The notes: generated from the letters alone by a model not told the origin. A stretch of 25,606 bases of DNA from Christensenella sp. UBA6345 (GCA_002437945.1 DJSB01000024.1:1-25606); one strand, 5' to 3'. Shown: positions 16,271 to 24,204, counted from the first letter of the stretch. Program-made: numbers and translations.

Positions 16271-16405
16271 ATGTGCTGTTGTAATGGTGCTTTCGATTGT
16301 AGTTGTGTTTGTGCCAATCCTTTTAGAAGGAATAACGACAATCGAATTTGTAGGCAAAATAGTTTTTGCTGTAATTTATGTCATAATTATGTATGGTGGT
16401 TTTAA
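16271..16405 (+). CDS. Cysteine-rich 44-residue protein
   Basis: The ATG at 16271 follows AAGGAG by six bases, and the frame runs to TAA at 16403 before a strong terminator at 16419. The product starts MCCCNGAFDCSCVCANPF and ends CNLCHNYVWWF. It has ten Cys in 44 residues (2, 3, 4, 10, 12, 14, 27, 33, 34, 37), one His, and an aromatic tail, with no leader peptide or hydrophobic segment. Possible roles are a metal-binding peptide, a spore-coat-type cross-linked protein, or a ribosomally made modified peptide, but no modifying enzyme is nearby. A well-placed ribosome site and dedicated terminator make it a credible monocistronic gene too short for usual gene finders. Confidence 0.7.
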   Translation: MCCCNGAFDCSCVCANPFRRNNDNRICRQNSFCCNLCHNYVWWF

Positions 16406-16418
16406 TATATAAACACTT

Positions 16419-16450
16419 AAAAATATCTGGGCTAAAGCCTAGATATTTTT
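16419..16450 (+). terminator. Terminator after the Cys-rich gene
   Basis: AAAAATATCTGGGC (16419-16432) pairs with GCCTAGATATTTTT (16437-16450), 14 pairs with one G-U and loop TAAA, ending in T5. It starts 14 bases after the stop codon of the 44-residue gene. Confidence 0.85.
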
Positions 16451-16468
16451 GTATATTAAATTTCACTA

Positions 16469-16497
16469 TTGCAAAGGGTAATTTAATATGATATACT
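16469..16497 (+). promoter_or_regulatory. Promoter of the 341-residue gene
   Basis: TTGCAA (16469-16474), 17-base spacer, TATACT (16492-16497), with TG at 16489-16490 as an extended -10. The transcript would start near 16504, about 43 bases before the ATG at 16547. Confidence 0.75.
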
Positions 16498-16546
16498 TAA
16501 TAAGTAGATATTTTTACTACAGTTATTGAAGATAAGGAGTTTTACA

Positions 16547-17572
16547 ATGTTTAATATTAATGAAGCAGTAAAACATGATTTTAAAGATTTAAGTCCAGAA
16601 GATAGACAATATATTGAAAAAACATTTTTAAGATATATTGTTAGAAGAGAAGTTGCTGATAGTTATAGAATATTAAGTTCTATTTTTTCTAATGGTAGAC
16701 CAGATGCTAGAGTGATTGCAGGACATTTCCAGACAGTTAATAGTTCTTTTGTTAACTGCAACTTGATTAGTCAGATAACTTATCAAGAAGCCACAACCGA
16801 TGTGTTAAAAGATAAAAGTCCAGAAAGTTTTAACTATAGATTGTCTACTACATATAATCTTAAAGATGGTGCAGCAGTTATATTATTTTCTCGCCGTCCT
16901 AATGAGAATATACCTAATAGAGTTAACTATGAGACATTAATCGCTTATGCAGATATGCAAGCACGTATTATAGATAATTTAAGATCCAGATCTTTCCGTA
17001 GTACTTTTGATGCAATTGTTGACGCCGCCAAAACAACTAGACATGAGTTCTATCAAAAATATGGTAGAAAGATAGAAGATACCCACGTTACAGAACAATG
17101 TCAATTGTTTAGTCACCCAGGTAAAAAGACTGCTACTCTATGGATAAAAATGCTTGATTATTATCAAGAACAATTTAATGCTATGGATCCAGGACTTGCA
17201 TTAACAAAAATACAATCTATGTTTACACCTACTATGACTATGAAAGAAAAACTTTCTTCTCAACTTGATGTTGTTGAAGAAAAAACTCGTAGAGAAGTTC
17301 AAGAGTATAGAAGTTTTGTAGAAAAGAAATTTAAAGCCAAACCAGGTCAAAATATTAATATGTTTGACGATTATGCCAATATTGCTGACTATGATGAAGC
17401 ATATAGCGCTCAATATGAATTGGGAGTATATAAAGATAATCTTGAAGATGTAATTAAACATGTTTTTGAAGACTATAAGGCTCATCTTTCACAATATGCT
17501 CTTACAAAACCTAGTACAAAGAATACTTTAGTAGATAGCATAAAAGAACAAAAGGGTAGAGAAAGTAAATAA
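16547..17572 (+). CDS. Hypothetical protein, 341 residues
   Basis: Begins MFNINEAVKHDFKDLSPEDR; the ATG at 16547 has AAGGAG seven bases upstream, whereas the frame's earlier start at 16526 has none. I recognise no family. The protein appears soluble and mainly helical, with Arg-rich stretches (RYIVRREVADSYRILSS; LRSRSFRSTFDAIVDAAKTT) and a Lys/Glu coiled-coil-like part near residues 225-265 (EKLSSQLDVVEEKTRREVQE). No membrane segment, signal or Cys cluster is present. It has its own extended promoter and a strong terminator, so it is a single-gene unit. The codon and amino-acid use (less Asn-rich, better-charged) looks like a well-expressed protein, which is only an impression. Confidence 0.75.
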   Translation: MFNINEAVKHDFKDLSPEDRQYIEKTFLRYIVRREVADSYRILSSIFSNGRPDARVIAGHFQTVNSSFVNCNLISQITYQEATTDVLKDKSPESFNYRLSTTYNLKDGAAVILFSRRPNENIPNRVNYETLIAYADMQARIIDNLRSRSFRSTFDAIVDAAKTTRHEFYQKYGRKIEDTHVTEQCQLFSHPGKKTATLWIKMLDYYQEQFNAMDPGLALTKIQSMFTPTMTMKEKLSSQLDVVEEKTRREVQEYRSFVEKKFKAKPGQNINMFDDYANIADYDEAYSAQYELGVYKDNLEDVIKHVFEDYKAHLSQYALTKPSTKNTLVDSIKEQKGRESK

Positions 17573-17598
17573 TTGTGCTTGATTACAATTAAATAATT

Positions 17599-17631
17599 AA
17601 AAAACTCACATTTAATTAATGTGAGTTTTTT
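17599..17631. terminator. Bidirectional terminator
   Basis: AAAAAACTCACAT (17599-17611) pairs perfectly with ATGTGAGTTTTTT (17619-17631) around a 7-base loop. It ends the 341-residue gene on the plus strand and the DegV pair on the minus strand. Confidence 0.9.
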
Positions 17632-17652
17632 GTTTTTATTATTAATACTTTG

Positions 17653-18516
17653 TTATTTTATTCTTTTATCTCCTACATAGAATAAGGCTATAGTTCCAGG
17701 TCCACCATGACAGCCTATAAAATAGGTGAGTGGTAGTATAACAGGTTGAATACCTAGTTTTGATTCTATCATACTTGATAATTTGTTGGCATCGTCAATA
17801 GCATTGCCTTCACAAATATATATTTCTTTATATTCAGAGTCGTAATTTTTTGAAATTTTGTCAACGAGTTGCTTTAATGCTAATTGTCTACCAAATGCTT
17901 TACCTATAGATGCAAAATCTCCATTATTATCACTACATAATATGGCTTTAATGTTAAGTACATTGGCTATTATTGCAGTAAGTTTTGCCAATCGACCACC
18001 TTTAAGAGCATATCGTAAATCTTCAAAGGTATATATACCATTTACTTTGGCTTTTAGATTTTCAGCAAAATCAATTAGTTGTTCGTAACTTAATCCATTT
18101 TGTAATTGCTTTGCAGTCTCTATGGCTATTATACCTTGTCCCATAGAACCTATTAAAGAATCTACAACTTTATTATCCATATTATATTTTTCGTTAAGTT
18201 CGGACATAGCAAGCCTAAAATTGTTGTATATACCACTTAATTTACTTGAAAAACTTATATGTATTATACGGTATCCTTGTTGGAAATATGGTTCAAGGAA
18301 ATCTTTTGCTTCTTGAATATTAATTTGTGATGTTTTTACATCAGCACCATTTTTTAATAAAGTATAAAATTCTTCACTAGTTATATTGTTATCTTTTGAA
18401 TTGTATTCAATATTGTTAATGTTGTAATGAACATCGCATTTTTTAATATTATATTTGTTTAATAATTCTTCGCTTAAATTAGCAGTTTCTTCTGTAGTAA
18501 TTATTATTTTTTCCAT
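17653..18516 (-). CDS. DegV family fatty-acid-binding protein (second of a tandem pair)
   Basis: A 287-residue DegV/FakB-type protein. The family binds a fatty acid in a buried tunnel and, as FakB, hands it to the FakA kinase for phosphorylation and entry into lipid synthesis. Visible features: KTSQ at 61-64, whose Thr-Ser lies at the fatty-acid carboxylate; HISFSSKLSGIYNN near 95-108; GGRLAKL near 174; and GCHGGPGTIALFYVGD at the end. The usual N-terminal TDST motif is changed to TEET. AAGGAAG five bases before the ATG supports the start, 21 bases after the upstream paralog, so both are in one operon. No FakA-type kinase is in the window. Confidence 0.9.
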   Translation of the reverse strand: MEKIIITTEETANLSEELLNKYNIKKCDVHYNINNIEYNSKDNNITSEEFYTLLKNGADVKTSQINIQEAKDFLEPYFQQGYRIIHISFSSKLSGIYNNFRLAMSELNEKYNMDNKVVDSLIGSMGQGIIAIETAKQLQNGLSYEQLIDFAENLKAKVNGIYTFEDLRYALKGGRLAKLTAIIANVLNIKAILCSDNNGDFASIGKAFGRQLALKQLVDKISKNYDSEYKEIYICEGNAIDDANKLSSMIESKLGIQPVILPLTYFIGCHGGPGTIALFYVGDKRIK

Positions 18517-18537
18517 TGTACTTCCTTTTATTAATTA

Positions 18538-19398
18538 TTAAACCCTTTTATCGCCTACATAAAATAATGATATTGTCCCTGGACCACTATGACAACCTAT
18601 AAAATAGGTTAGTGGTAAAATGGTAGGGCGTACGCCAAAACGTTTTTCTACCATACCTGCAAGTTTGATAGCATCGCTATTGCAGTCTGCTTCACATATA
18701 AAAACATCTTTAAATTGTGGATTATAGTTAATAGCCATTTTTTCGACAAGATTTTTTAGTGCTAATTGTCTGCCAAATACTTTTCCTATACTTACAAGTT
18801 TACCATTGTTGTCTGTATGTAATACTGGTTTGATATTAAGAACATTGGCTATTGTAGCACTTGTTTTTGATATTCTGCCACCTTTAACTAGATATTTTAA
18901 GTCATCAAGAGTGAATATATGATTAATGTTCCATTTCATATTTTCGGCATATTCAACAAGTTTGTCATATTCCATACCATATTCTAGTTTTTTAGCAACT
19001 TCTATCACCAATAAACCTTGACCGATAGATGCACATAATGAATCAATTGCAACATTGTGTGCGTTGTATTTTTTGTTAAGTTCGGACATAGCCAATTTAA
19101 AATTATTGTATGTACCACTTAATCCGCTAGAAAAACCTATATGTAATATACGGTAACCTTGTTGAAAGTATGGTTCAAGAAAATCTTTTGCTTCTTGTAA
19201 ATTAACTTGTGAAGTTTTTACATCACTTCCGTTACGCATATTCCCATAAAATTCTTGTGGTGTCATGTCAGTGGTCTTTGAATTATGCTCGACACCATCA
19301 ACCCAGAAAGTAACATCACATTTTTTAATATTGTATTTATCTAATAATTCTTTACTTAAATTACAGGTTTCTTCTGTAGTAATAATTATCTTTTCCAT
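18538..19398 (-). CDS. DegV family fatty-acid-binding protein (first of a tandem pair)
   Basis: A 286-residue paralog of its downstream neighbour; the first 10 residues, FLEPYFQQGYRI and LPLTYFIGCH are nearly the same in both. It keeps KTSQ at 61-64, HIGFSSGLSGTYNN, KGGRISK and GCHSGPGTISLFYVGD. As in the neighbour the N-terminal TDST is replaced by TEET. AAAGGA nine bases before the ATG is its ribosome site. The pair arose by tandem duplication and the two proteins probably carry different fatty acids, which is common when several FakB proteins coexist. The divergent XRE regulator across a 185-base gap may control it, since half-sites CTACTG occur in that gap (for example 19482-19487). Confidence 0.9.
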   Translation of the reverse strand: MEKIIITTEETCNLSKELLDKYNIKKCDVTFWVDGVEHNSKTTDMTPQEFYGNMRNGSDVKTSQVNLQEAKDFLEPYFQQGYRILHIGFSSGLSGTYNNFKLAMSELNKKYNAHNVAIDSLCASIGQGLLVIEVAKKLEYGMEYDKLVEYAENMKWNINHIFTLDDLKYLVKGGRISKTSATIANVLNIKPVLHTDNNGKLVSIGKVFGRQLALKNLVEKMAINYNPQFKDVFICEADCNSDAIKLAGMVEKRFGVRPTILPLTYFIGCHSGPGTISLFYVGDKRV

Positions 19399-19520
19399 AT
19401 AATGATTCCTTTGTCATTTTTTATACATATATGATATTAAATAACATATAAAATTACTACCTACTATTAATTTTTATTTTTCTACTGTAAAATACTGAAA
19501 AATATAGTCGATTTTTAACA

Positions 19521-19537
19521 CTCTACTGACAGTAGAG
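19521..19537. promoter_or_regulatory. Perfect palindromic operator
   Basis: CTCTACTG-A-CAGTAGAG is a perfect 17-base palindrome 11 bases upstream of the -35 of the XRE gene. A related half-site, CTACTG, lies at 19482-19487. It is a likely binding site for the XRE protein encoded next to it, possibly also acting on the divergent degV operon. Confidence 0.65.
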
Positions 19538-19548
19538 TTGTTAATTTG

Positions 19549-19577
19549 TTGGACATAAAGGTAAAATATGCTATAAT
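19549..19577 (+). promoter_or_regulatory. Promoter giving a leaderless transcript
   Basis: TTGGAC (19549-19554), a 17-base spacer and TATAAT (19572-19577), with TG at 19569-19570 as an extended -10. The transcript should start about 7 bases after the -10, which is the ATG at 19584 itself. No ribosome site lies between. Confidence 0.7.
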
Positions 19578-19583
19578 GAATGT

Positions 19584-20177
19584 ATGGAAAACCTTAATGA
19601 AATCATAAGCCAAAACATAGTAAAATACAGAAAAGAGAGTGGACTTACTCAACTAGAATTGGCTGAAAAACTTAATTATAGTGATAAAGCAGTTTCTAAA
19701 TGGGAACGTGGAGATGGACTTCCAGACATTGATGTACTTATGCGTATGTCAGAGATTTTTGGTGTTACAGTTAACGAATTATGTTATGTCCAACCAAAGC
19801 AAAAGAAAATATCAAAATTTAAGAAACATAGACATTTCTTTATCGCTGCATTGTCAGGATTACTTGTGTGGTTTATTGCCACTATTGTTTTTGCGTTTTT
19901 AATCACATTCGCACCGCAACTTACACATAAATGGTTATGCTTTATATATGCTATTCCTATTACAGGTATTGTATTTTTAGTATTTAATTGTATGTGGGGT
20001 AAGAGTATATACAATATTATTCATACATCAATTATTGTGTGGGGAATATTGTTATCTATATGTTTAAGCACTATTAAATATAATACTTATTGGCTACTAT
20101 TAATAGGTTTGCCATTCGAAATATTGATTGTGCTTTGGTTTGTGTTTAAATCATATTTCTTTAAAAAGAAGCAATAA
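19584..20177 (+). CDS. XRE-family regulator with a four-helix membrane domain
   Basis: A 197-residue protein. Residues 1-66 form a classic XRE helix-turn-helix (IVKYRKESGLTQLELAEKLN then SDKAVSKWERGDGLPDI). A basic linker QPKQKKISKFKKHRH leads to about four hydrophobic helices (near 85-110, 118-134, 141-160, 167-187), then a lysine tail. It is thus a membrane-anchored DNA-binding protein, a type common in Clostridia and Bacilli that senses envelope state. There is no ribosome site; the promoter places the transcript start at the ATG, so the mRNA is probably leaderless. A perfect palindrome at 19521-19537 is a likely autoregulatory site. It diverges from the degV operon. Confidence 0.85.
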   Translation: MENLNEIISQNIVKYRKESGLTQLELAEKLNYSDKAVSKWERGDGLPDIDVLMRMSEIFGVTVNELCYVQPKQKKISKFKKHRHFFIAALSGLLVWFIATIVFAFLITFAPQLTHKWLCFIYAIPITGIVFLVFNCMWGKSIYNIIHTSIIVWGILLSICLSTIKYNTYWLLLIGLPFEILIVLWFVFKSYFFKKKQ

Positions 20178-20184
20178 AAATAAT

Positions 20185-20227
20185 AAAAAACTATCATATA
20201 GTACGATGTACTATATGATAGTTTTTT
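20185..20227. terminator. Strong bidirectional terminator
   Basis: Twenty perfect base pairs (20185-20204 with 20208-20227) around a 3-base loop GAT, with A6 at one end and T-rich sequence at the other. It ends the XRE gene on the plus strand and, about 100 bases downstream of its stop, the DUF1828-like operon on the minus strand. Confidence 0.9.
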
Positions 20228-20329
20228 TTATAATTAATTATTATTTAGTTAATTTGTTGTTCATTATCATGTATTTGTGTCTAGTAACTTGGGCTATGAG
20301 CAAAGGTAACAACCCGATATTAGATAGTT

Positions 20330-20692
20330 TTAAATAATGTCATTATCAAGAATATAATCATCTAAATATACAAAGAATCTAACAAATTCATTAATAGCAA
20401 CTTGAATATTGAAATTATCAGGATAAGTTTTGTAGAATCTATCGTCTTTAAGTTTAATATCATAATTATGTTCGTTGTTATTTATAAATAGATTGTAATA
20501 ATATTGGGTGGTACTATTATATTCTTTAAAAAGTTGACCATCGTCATAAATCATATAACCATTATCTAATTGTTTTATATATAGTTTTAACAAATTATGA
20601 TTAATATCCATTGCTACTGGAACAGTGATTTCAAAATACTTTTCTTTTTTAATAGGATTAAACGCTTTTAAATTTTCGTAATAGTTTTGCAT
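20330..20692 (-). CDS. DUF1828-like protein
   Basis: A 120-residue acidic protein. The central LLKLYIKQLDNGYMIYDDGQ resembles the core of DUF1828 (a strand followed by a Tyr-x-x-x-Asp-Asp-Gly turn), a small domain of unknown function often found on mobile elements. The ATG has AAGGAG six bases upstream, and this site overlaps the stop region of the upstream 249-residue gene, nine bases away, so they form an operon. There is no signal or membrane segment. Assignment to DUF1828 rests on one motif and is moderate. Its pairing with an unknown gene could be a toxin-antitoxin-like arrangement, but there is no direct evidence. Confidence 0.55.
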   Translation of the reverse strand: MQNYYENLKAFNPIKKEKYFEITVPVAMDINHNLLKLYIKQLDNGYMIYDDGQLFKEYNSTTQYYYNLFINNNEHNYDIKLKDDRFYKTYPDNFNIQVAINEFVRFFVYLDDYILDNDII

Positions 20693-20701
20693 ATTTTCTC
20701 C

Positions 20702-21451
20702 TTATTTTACCTTATTTATACTTTGACTTATTTGTAATACTTGTGTATTAAAATAATTGTTAAGGTTGGCTTGTTGGGTTATTGCTGATACGATAGATAA
20801 TATAGAATATCTATACATATTAACAACTAAATCTTTATTTACTTCTTGTTGATTTTCAACTAACAAGTTTATTCTTTCATTTAACTTAACAAGTAATTGT
20901 TGTGCTTGTTTTAATGTGTTAACCATATTTGTAATTAATAATTGAAATTCTTTACTGTCTTTGCCATATTTTTGTTCATATTCTTTCTTTTGTGCCAGAT
21001 ATGGCATTCCATAAGAATTGGTATTAATATCTGATTCTGGCTGTCCATTAACAAGTTGTCCGTCATTGTTTCTTATTTCGCCTAAATCTTGTAAATAACT
21101 TATTAAATCTTTAAATTCGAGAGCATTTTCTTCAATACGATTGTTGCTATTAATTCTGCAAAAATGGATATGTGGTGTATCAACATTATTATTAAAATAT
21201 TTATTGGCGATAGTATTATAAGTATGAATATTACCACCAAGATCAAACCTGATTACTGGGCTTAACTTAATTTTGAAGTTATTTTTTCCTTCCCCATGTC
21301 CTATATATTTGGTGAAACCTTCAATTCTGCCATTATCGTCTATATTAATTGATTCCATAGCATAGAATTGGTCAGATTGGGGAAGGCTAGAAAAACACCT
21401 GATTGAAATTCCACTAGATTTATTAACATTTTCACGAATATTAGTAGCCAT
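20702..21451 (-). CDS. Hypothetical protein, 249 residues, with uncertain start
   Basis: The first ATG is at 21451, but it has no ribosome site, and the frame stays open for another 58 codons to 21625 with protein-like content (for example RLESKIQHLRNYGKSPQALS and AYKDITDKSESTAIQSFRES). That upstream part has no ATG, GTG or TTG. An ATG at 21609 in another frame meets a stop after two codons; one lost base there would explain the arrangement. So the gene may begin at a rare ATT/ATA codon, use the internal ATG, or be frameshifted at its 5' end. The body has a central DTPHIHFCRINSNNR and a C-terminal helical, coiled-coil-like half rich in Gln and Asn. I recognise no family. A good promoter at 21673-21701 suits the longer frame. 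Confidence 0.6.
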   Translation of the reverse strand: MATNIRENVNKSSGISIRCFSSLPQSDQFYAMESINIDDNGRIEGFTKYIGHGEGKNNFKIKLSPVIRFDLGGNIHTYNTIANKYFNNNVDTPHIHFCRINSNNRIEENALEFKDLISYLQDLGEIRNNDGQLVNGQPESDINTNSYGMPYLAQKKEYEQKYGKDSKEFQLLITNMVNTLKQAQQLLVKLNERINLLVENQQEVNKDLVVNMYRYSILSIVSAITQQANLNNYFNTQVLQISQSINKVK

Positions 21452-21672
21452 TACAAAAGGTGTGGCAGATTCACGAAAAGATTGTATAGCAGTGGATTCT
21501 GATTTATCAGTTATGTCTTTGTATGCGCTTAATGCTTGTGGACTTTTACCATAATTCCTTAAATGTTGAATTTTACTTTCTAATCTCTCTATATCTATAA
21601 TTAATCCATTTATATTTGATATTATTTAAACAAAAGCAAATATGTATTTAATAATTAATACTTTCTTATATT

Positions 21673-21701
21673 ATTTTAACATAACTCATTATTGTAGTCA
21701 A
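21673..21701 (-). promoter_or_regulatory. Promoter of the 249-residue gene
   Basis: On the minus strand TTGACT (21701-21696), 17-base spacer, TAAAAT (21678-21673), with an extended TG. The transcript would start near 21666, 215 bases before the ATG at 21451 but only 41 before the open frame begins, which supports a longer protein. No AAGGAG-like site is seen in the leader. Confidence 0.65.
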
Positions 21702-21772
21702 GAATGACAAGATTTGTAAACATAGTCGCTTGTTTATTAAGTAAAAATAACAACTTGAATAGTAAGTAATAC

Positions 21773-21810
21773 AAAAAGAGCGACATTTTAGGTAAAACAT
21801 CACTCTTTTT
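21773..21810 (-). terminator. Terminator of the XRE-NTPase-CYTH gene
   Basis: AAAAAGAG (21773-21780) and CTCTTTTT (21803-21810) enclose a further imperfect stem whose mismatches become G-U pairs on the minus strand, which points to leftward termination. It lies 22 bases past the stop of the 437-residue gene. Confidence 0.7.
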
Positions 21811-21831
21811 AATATTACAATTTAATAATGA

Positions 21832-23145
21832 TTATTGTTTTATGTTGGCTAGACTGCTGTTTTTATATTCAATATCGTCAGTTACTTCTTTAATAATCTT
21901 GATTTGTGGTGGAAATTTAATGGATTGTGATTCGTTATTAAGTTCGATTTCCATTATTGCTACATTGTCCCAGAAAGGGTATATATCTATTTCAAAATAT
22001 TGATTATTGTATACTAGACAATATCTAGTTTTCCTTATTTGATGCTTGGTTGTGTCTGCGTCCATAAGTAAATTAATATATTCGGCTTGGGTTAATCTTT
22101 TTTCTGTCTCCAGCCTTTTTACACCATTAATGGTTTGTTTTATAGTCTTTGTATAACTATATGAACCATTGTTACCACGTTGCCTTACTCGGATTTCTTT
22201 ATCGTCATTTGATTTAAGATAGGTTTGAATAATTTCTACTTTGCCACAGTTTTGGTCTGCTTCAAGTTTTGATATATCAGGATATTCAATTAAAAATTTT
22301 CTTTCAATTTCGTATGGGGTAGGTTCGCCTAAAAAATTGGATATTTCAGTAACAAACCTTTGCATTTTTCTTTTAAAATCAGTTGAATTGTCTATAACTC
22401 TAAAATGTGAATGTCCAGTCCATGCAGAAATAATTTTTTCATCGATAGCAATTGCTTCTTCTATTGTTTCTGTGCGGGCACTGTTGTTGGCTAAAGTGTA
22501 GAATTCACTCGCACCCTTTGCAGCAGTCACTAAATGAAATACTGCATCATAACTGTCTTTTAGTTGGGTTTCGGTAAGATGTAAATTTTTTAATATCTTA
22601 TCAAAATTATGTTTTTCTATGAATGCTTTTCCGTCCATTGCACCTCTATCACACACAATAAGTACTTTTTGTGCATCATAAAGATGATGTGCAACTTCTT
22701 CAAATACTTTTTCTTTTTCTAATTGAAGTTTTAATATTGCTGTTTGAAAATCAATATCGGATTCACAAGTCCAAGGTGCGACTCCACCGCTTATTAATTC
22801 GGTGGCTGTCTCGGGTACAAACAATACTTTATATCCTTTCTTTGTAAATTCTTCGTTAATCCAACTTAATGCGGTTGATTTTCCTGCACAAGGTCCACCA
22901 GTAATTGCTATTTTTTTAATTTGACGTTCTGGTTTTGATTCAGTTGCCTTAAACATATCGTCTATACTTATGCCAAAGATTTTTGCTAGTTTTGATAGAG
23001 TCTGGCTGGTAGGTATGGCATTGCCATTTTCCCATTTTGATATGGTCTTATTAGATACGTTAACCATTTTACCAAGTTCGGATTGAGACAAATTAGCATT
23101 TGTTCTTAACTTGTATATATAATTACCAAATTCAATATTTCTCAT
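21832..23145 (-). CDS. XRE - P-loop NTPase - CYTH fusion protein
   Basis: A 437-residue three-domain protein. Residues 1-65 are an XRE helix-turn-helix (LSQSELGKMVNVSNKTISKW). Residues 75-270 are a P-loop NTPase/kinase-like domain with Walker A GGPCAGKS at 83-90, VPETATELI at 110-118 and VLIVCDRGAMDG (Walker B-like) at 161-172. Residues 277-437 are a CYTH domain: ExExK as E279-x-E281-x-K283, then EIRVRQRG, YSYTKTIK, RLETEKRL, FEIDIYPF and IMEIELNN, the charged residues lining its triphosphate tunnel. CYTH enzymes hydrolyse triphosphates or make cAMP; AAA-CYTH fusions are known, and the added DNA-binding domain suggests a nucleotide-sensing regulator. AAGGAG precedes the ATG, and the promoter carries a palindrome. 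Confidence 0.88.
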   Translation of the reverse strand: MRNIEFGNYIYKLRTNANLSQSELGKMVNVSNKTISKWENGNAIPTSQTLSKLAKIFGISIDDMFKATESKPERQIKKIAITGGPCAGKSTALSWINEEFTKKGYKVLFVPETATELISGGVAPWTCESDIDFQTAILKLQLEKEKVFEEVAHHLYDAQKVLIVCDRGAMDGKAFIEKHNFDKILKNLHLTETQLKDSYDAVFHLVTAAKGASEFYTLANNSARTETIEEAIAIDEKIISAWTGHSHFRVIDNSTDFKRKMQRFVTEISNFLGEPTPYEIERKFLIEYPDISKLEADQNCGKVEIIQTYLKSNDDKEIRVRQRGNNGSYSYTKTIKQTINGVKRLETEKRLTQAEYINLLMDADTTKHQIRKTRYCLVYNNQYFEIDIYPFWDNVAIMEIELNNESQSIKFPPQIKIIKEVTDDIEYKNSSLANIKQ

Positions 23146-23167
23146 ATTTTCTCCTTATTGGATTATT

Positions 23168-23203
23168 ATTGTATCTAAAAGTTATACCAATTTCAAATTG
23201 AAA
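23168..23203 (-). promoter_or_regulatory. Promoter with operator-like repeat, XRE-NTPase-CYTH gene
   Basis: On the minus strand TTGAAA (23196-23191), 17-base spacer, TACAAT (23173-23168). The inverted repeat TTTCAA-A-TTGAAA (23191-23203) covers the -35, so binding there would block transcription; autoregulation by the protein's own XRE domain is likely but inferred. Confidence 0.6.
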
Positions 23204-23241
23204 CTGTCGAATATCGGTAGAACATTAACAGTGGCTGTATT

Positions 23242-24204
23242 TTATTCGTCATCTATACCTAATTTTATTTTTAAATTGTGGAGTACGGATTCATCGTCCC
23301 AATCTTTTGATAATTTGTATTCGTGATAAGAATAACTTATTCGGTTGATTTCTATATTTTTAAGTTTTTCTAGGAATTGACGTTGTTTTTCTTTAGATAT
23401 ATCTCTACCTAATGTTAATTGAGTTAAAAATGGAAAATCCATAAGTCCTGTGCTTATATCTCCACCATTGGCTATAAAGTCTTGTTTGTTAAATATAAGT
23501 CGATATTCAGATTCATTTTCCCATTTTTTATATTTACTTTGTCCTGCTAGAAATATTAAGTTTTTAATATAATCACTCGAGTCTAGTTTTTTAGGGGCTA
23601 TTTTTAATAAAGTGTCTATATCTACATTAATAAGTTTGTCGGTATAAATAATGGGATATAAGTGGTCATAGAACATTTTTGCAAGTTGTTGTTTCTTTAA
23701 GTTTTGTGTTTTTGGATTAATATTATAAGTACAACAATATCCGTTATAATTGTTGGCATAGTAAGCCCACATTTGTATTGATGATTCGATGTCGGTATTT
23801 GAAAAACAACATACATATAGACTACGTTTAAGTTTGTATATGTTTTTTACATAACATATATATCTTTTTTCTACTTTATCAAGTAATTGTTTAAGTATTG
23901 GATTTTGATTATTTTGATTGTTTATCATTACATAATCTTCTACGGCATTAAAGTTAAGTTGTTTTCTTATATTATTGTTATAATAATTAGCCATAAAATC
24001 ATCGTAAAAATCAGTTAGGTGATTGTCTTTAAGTAGCAGAGCAAAATATTTTTTATAAAATTCTCGTTTTGATACTCCTATATAGCAATCATATGGGTCA
24101 TTAAATTTATCTGCAGTAGAGAAGTAAAGTTTGCCATTGGTAATAGTGTTGAATACGTAACTTCTATTGCGATAATATTTATATAATTTAGTTGGTTTAT
24201 CCAT
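23242..24204 (-). CDS. DUF2971 family protein
   Basis: A 320-residue protein with the DUF2971 signature at its start: LYKYYRNRSYVFNTITNGKL, then YFSTADKFNDPYDCYIG, and near residue 230 KWENESEYRLIFN, the second conserved block. Between them are CCFSNTDIESSIQMWAYYAN (about 131-150), another conserved stretch with Trp and Tyr that may form an active site. The family is widespread in bacteria and phages, often in accessory regions, and its function is not established. AAAGGA eight bases before the ATG supports the start. No membrane segment or signal peptide is seen. It stands alone; no terminator is obvious immediately after it. Confidence 0.85.
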   Translation of the reverse strand: MDKPTKLYKYYRNRSYVFNTITNGKLYFSTADKFNDPYDCYIGVSKREFYKKYFALLLKDNHLTDFYDDFMANYYNNNIRKQLNFNAVEDYVMINNQNNQNPILKQLLDKVEKRYICYVKNIYKLKRSLYVCCFSNTDIESSIQMWAYYANNYNGYCCTYNINPKTQNLKKQQLAKMFYDHLYPIIYTDKLINVDIDTLLKIAPKKLDSSDYIKNLIFLAGQSKYKKWENESEYRLIFNKQDFIANGGDISTGLMDFPFLTQLTLGRDISKEKQRQFLEKLKNIEINRISYSYHEYKLSKDWDDESVLHNLKIKLGIDDE

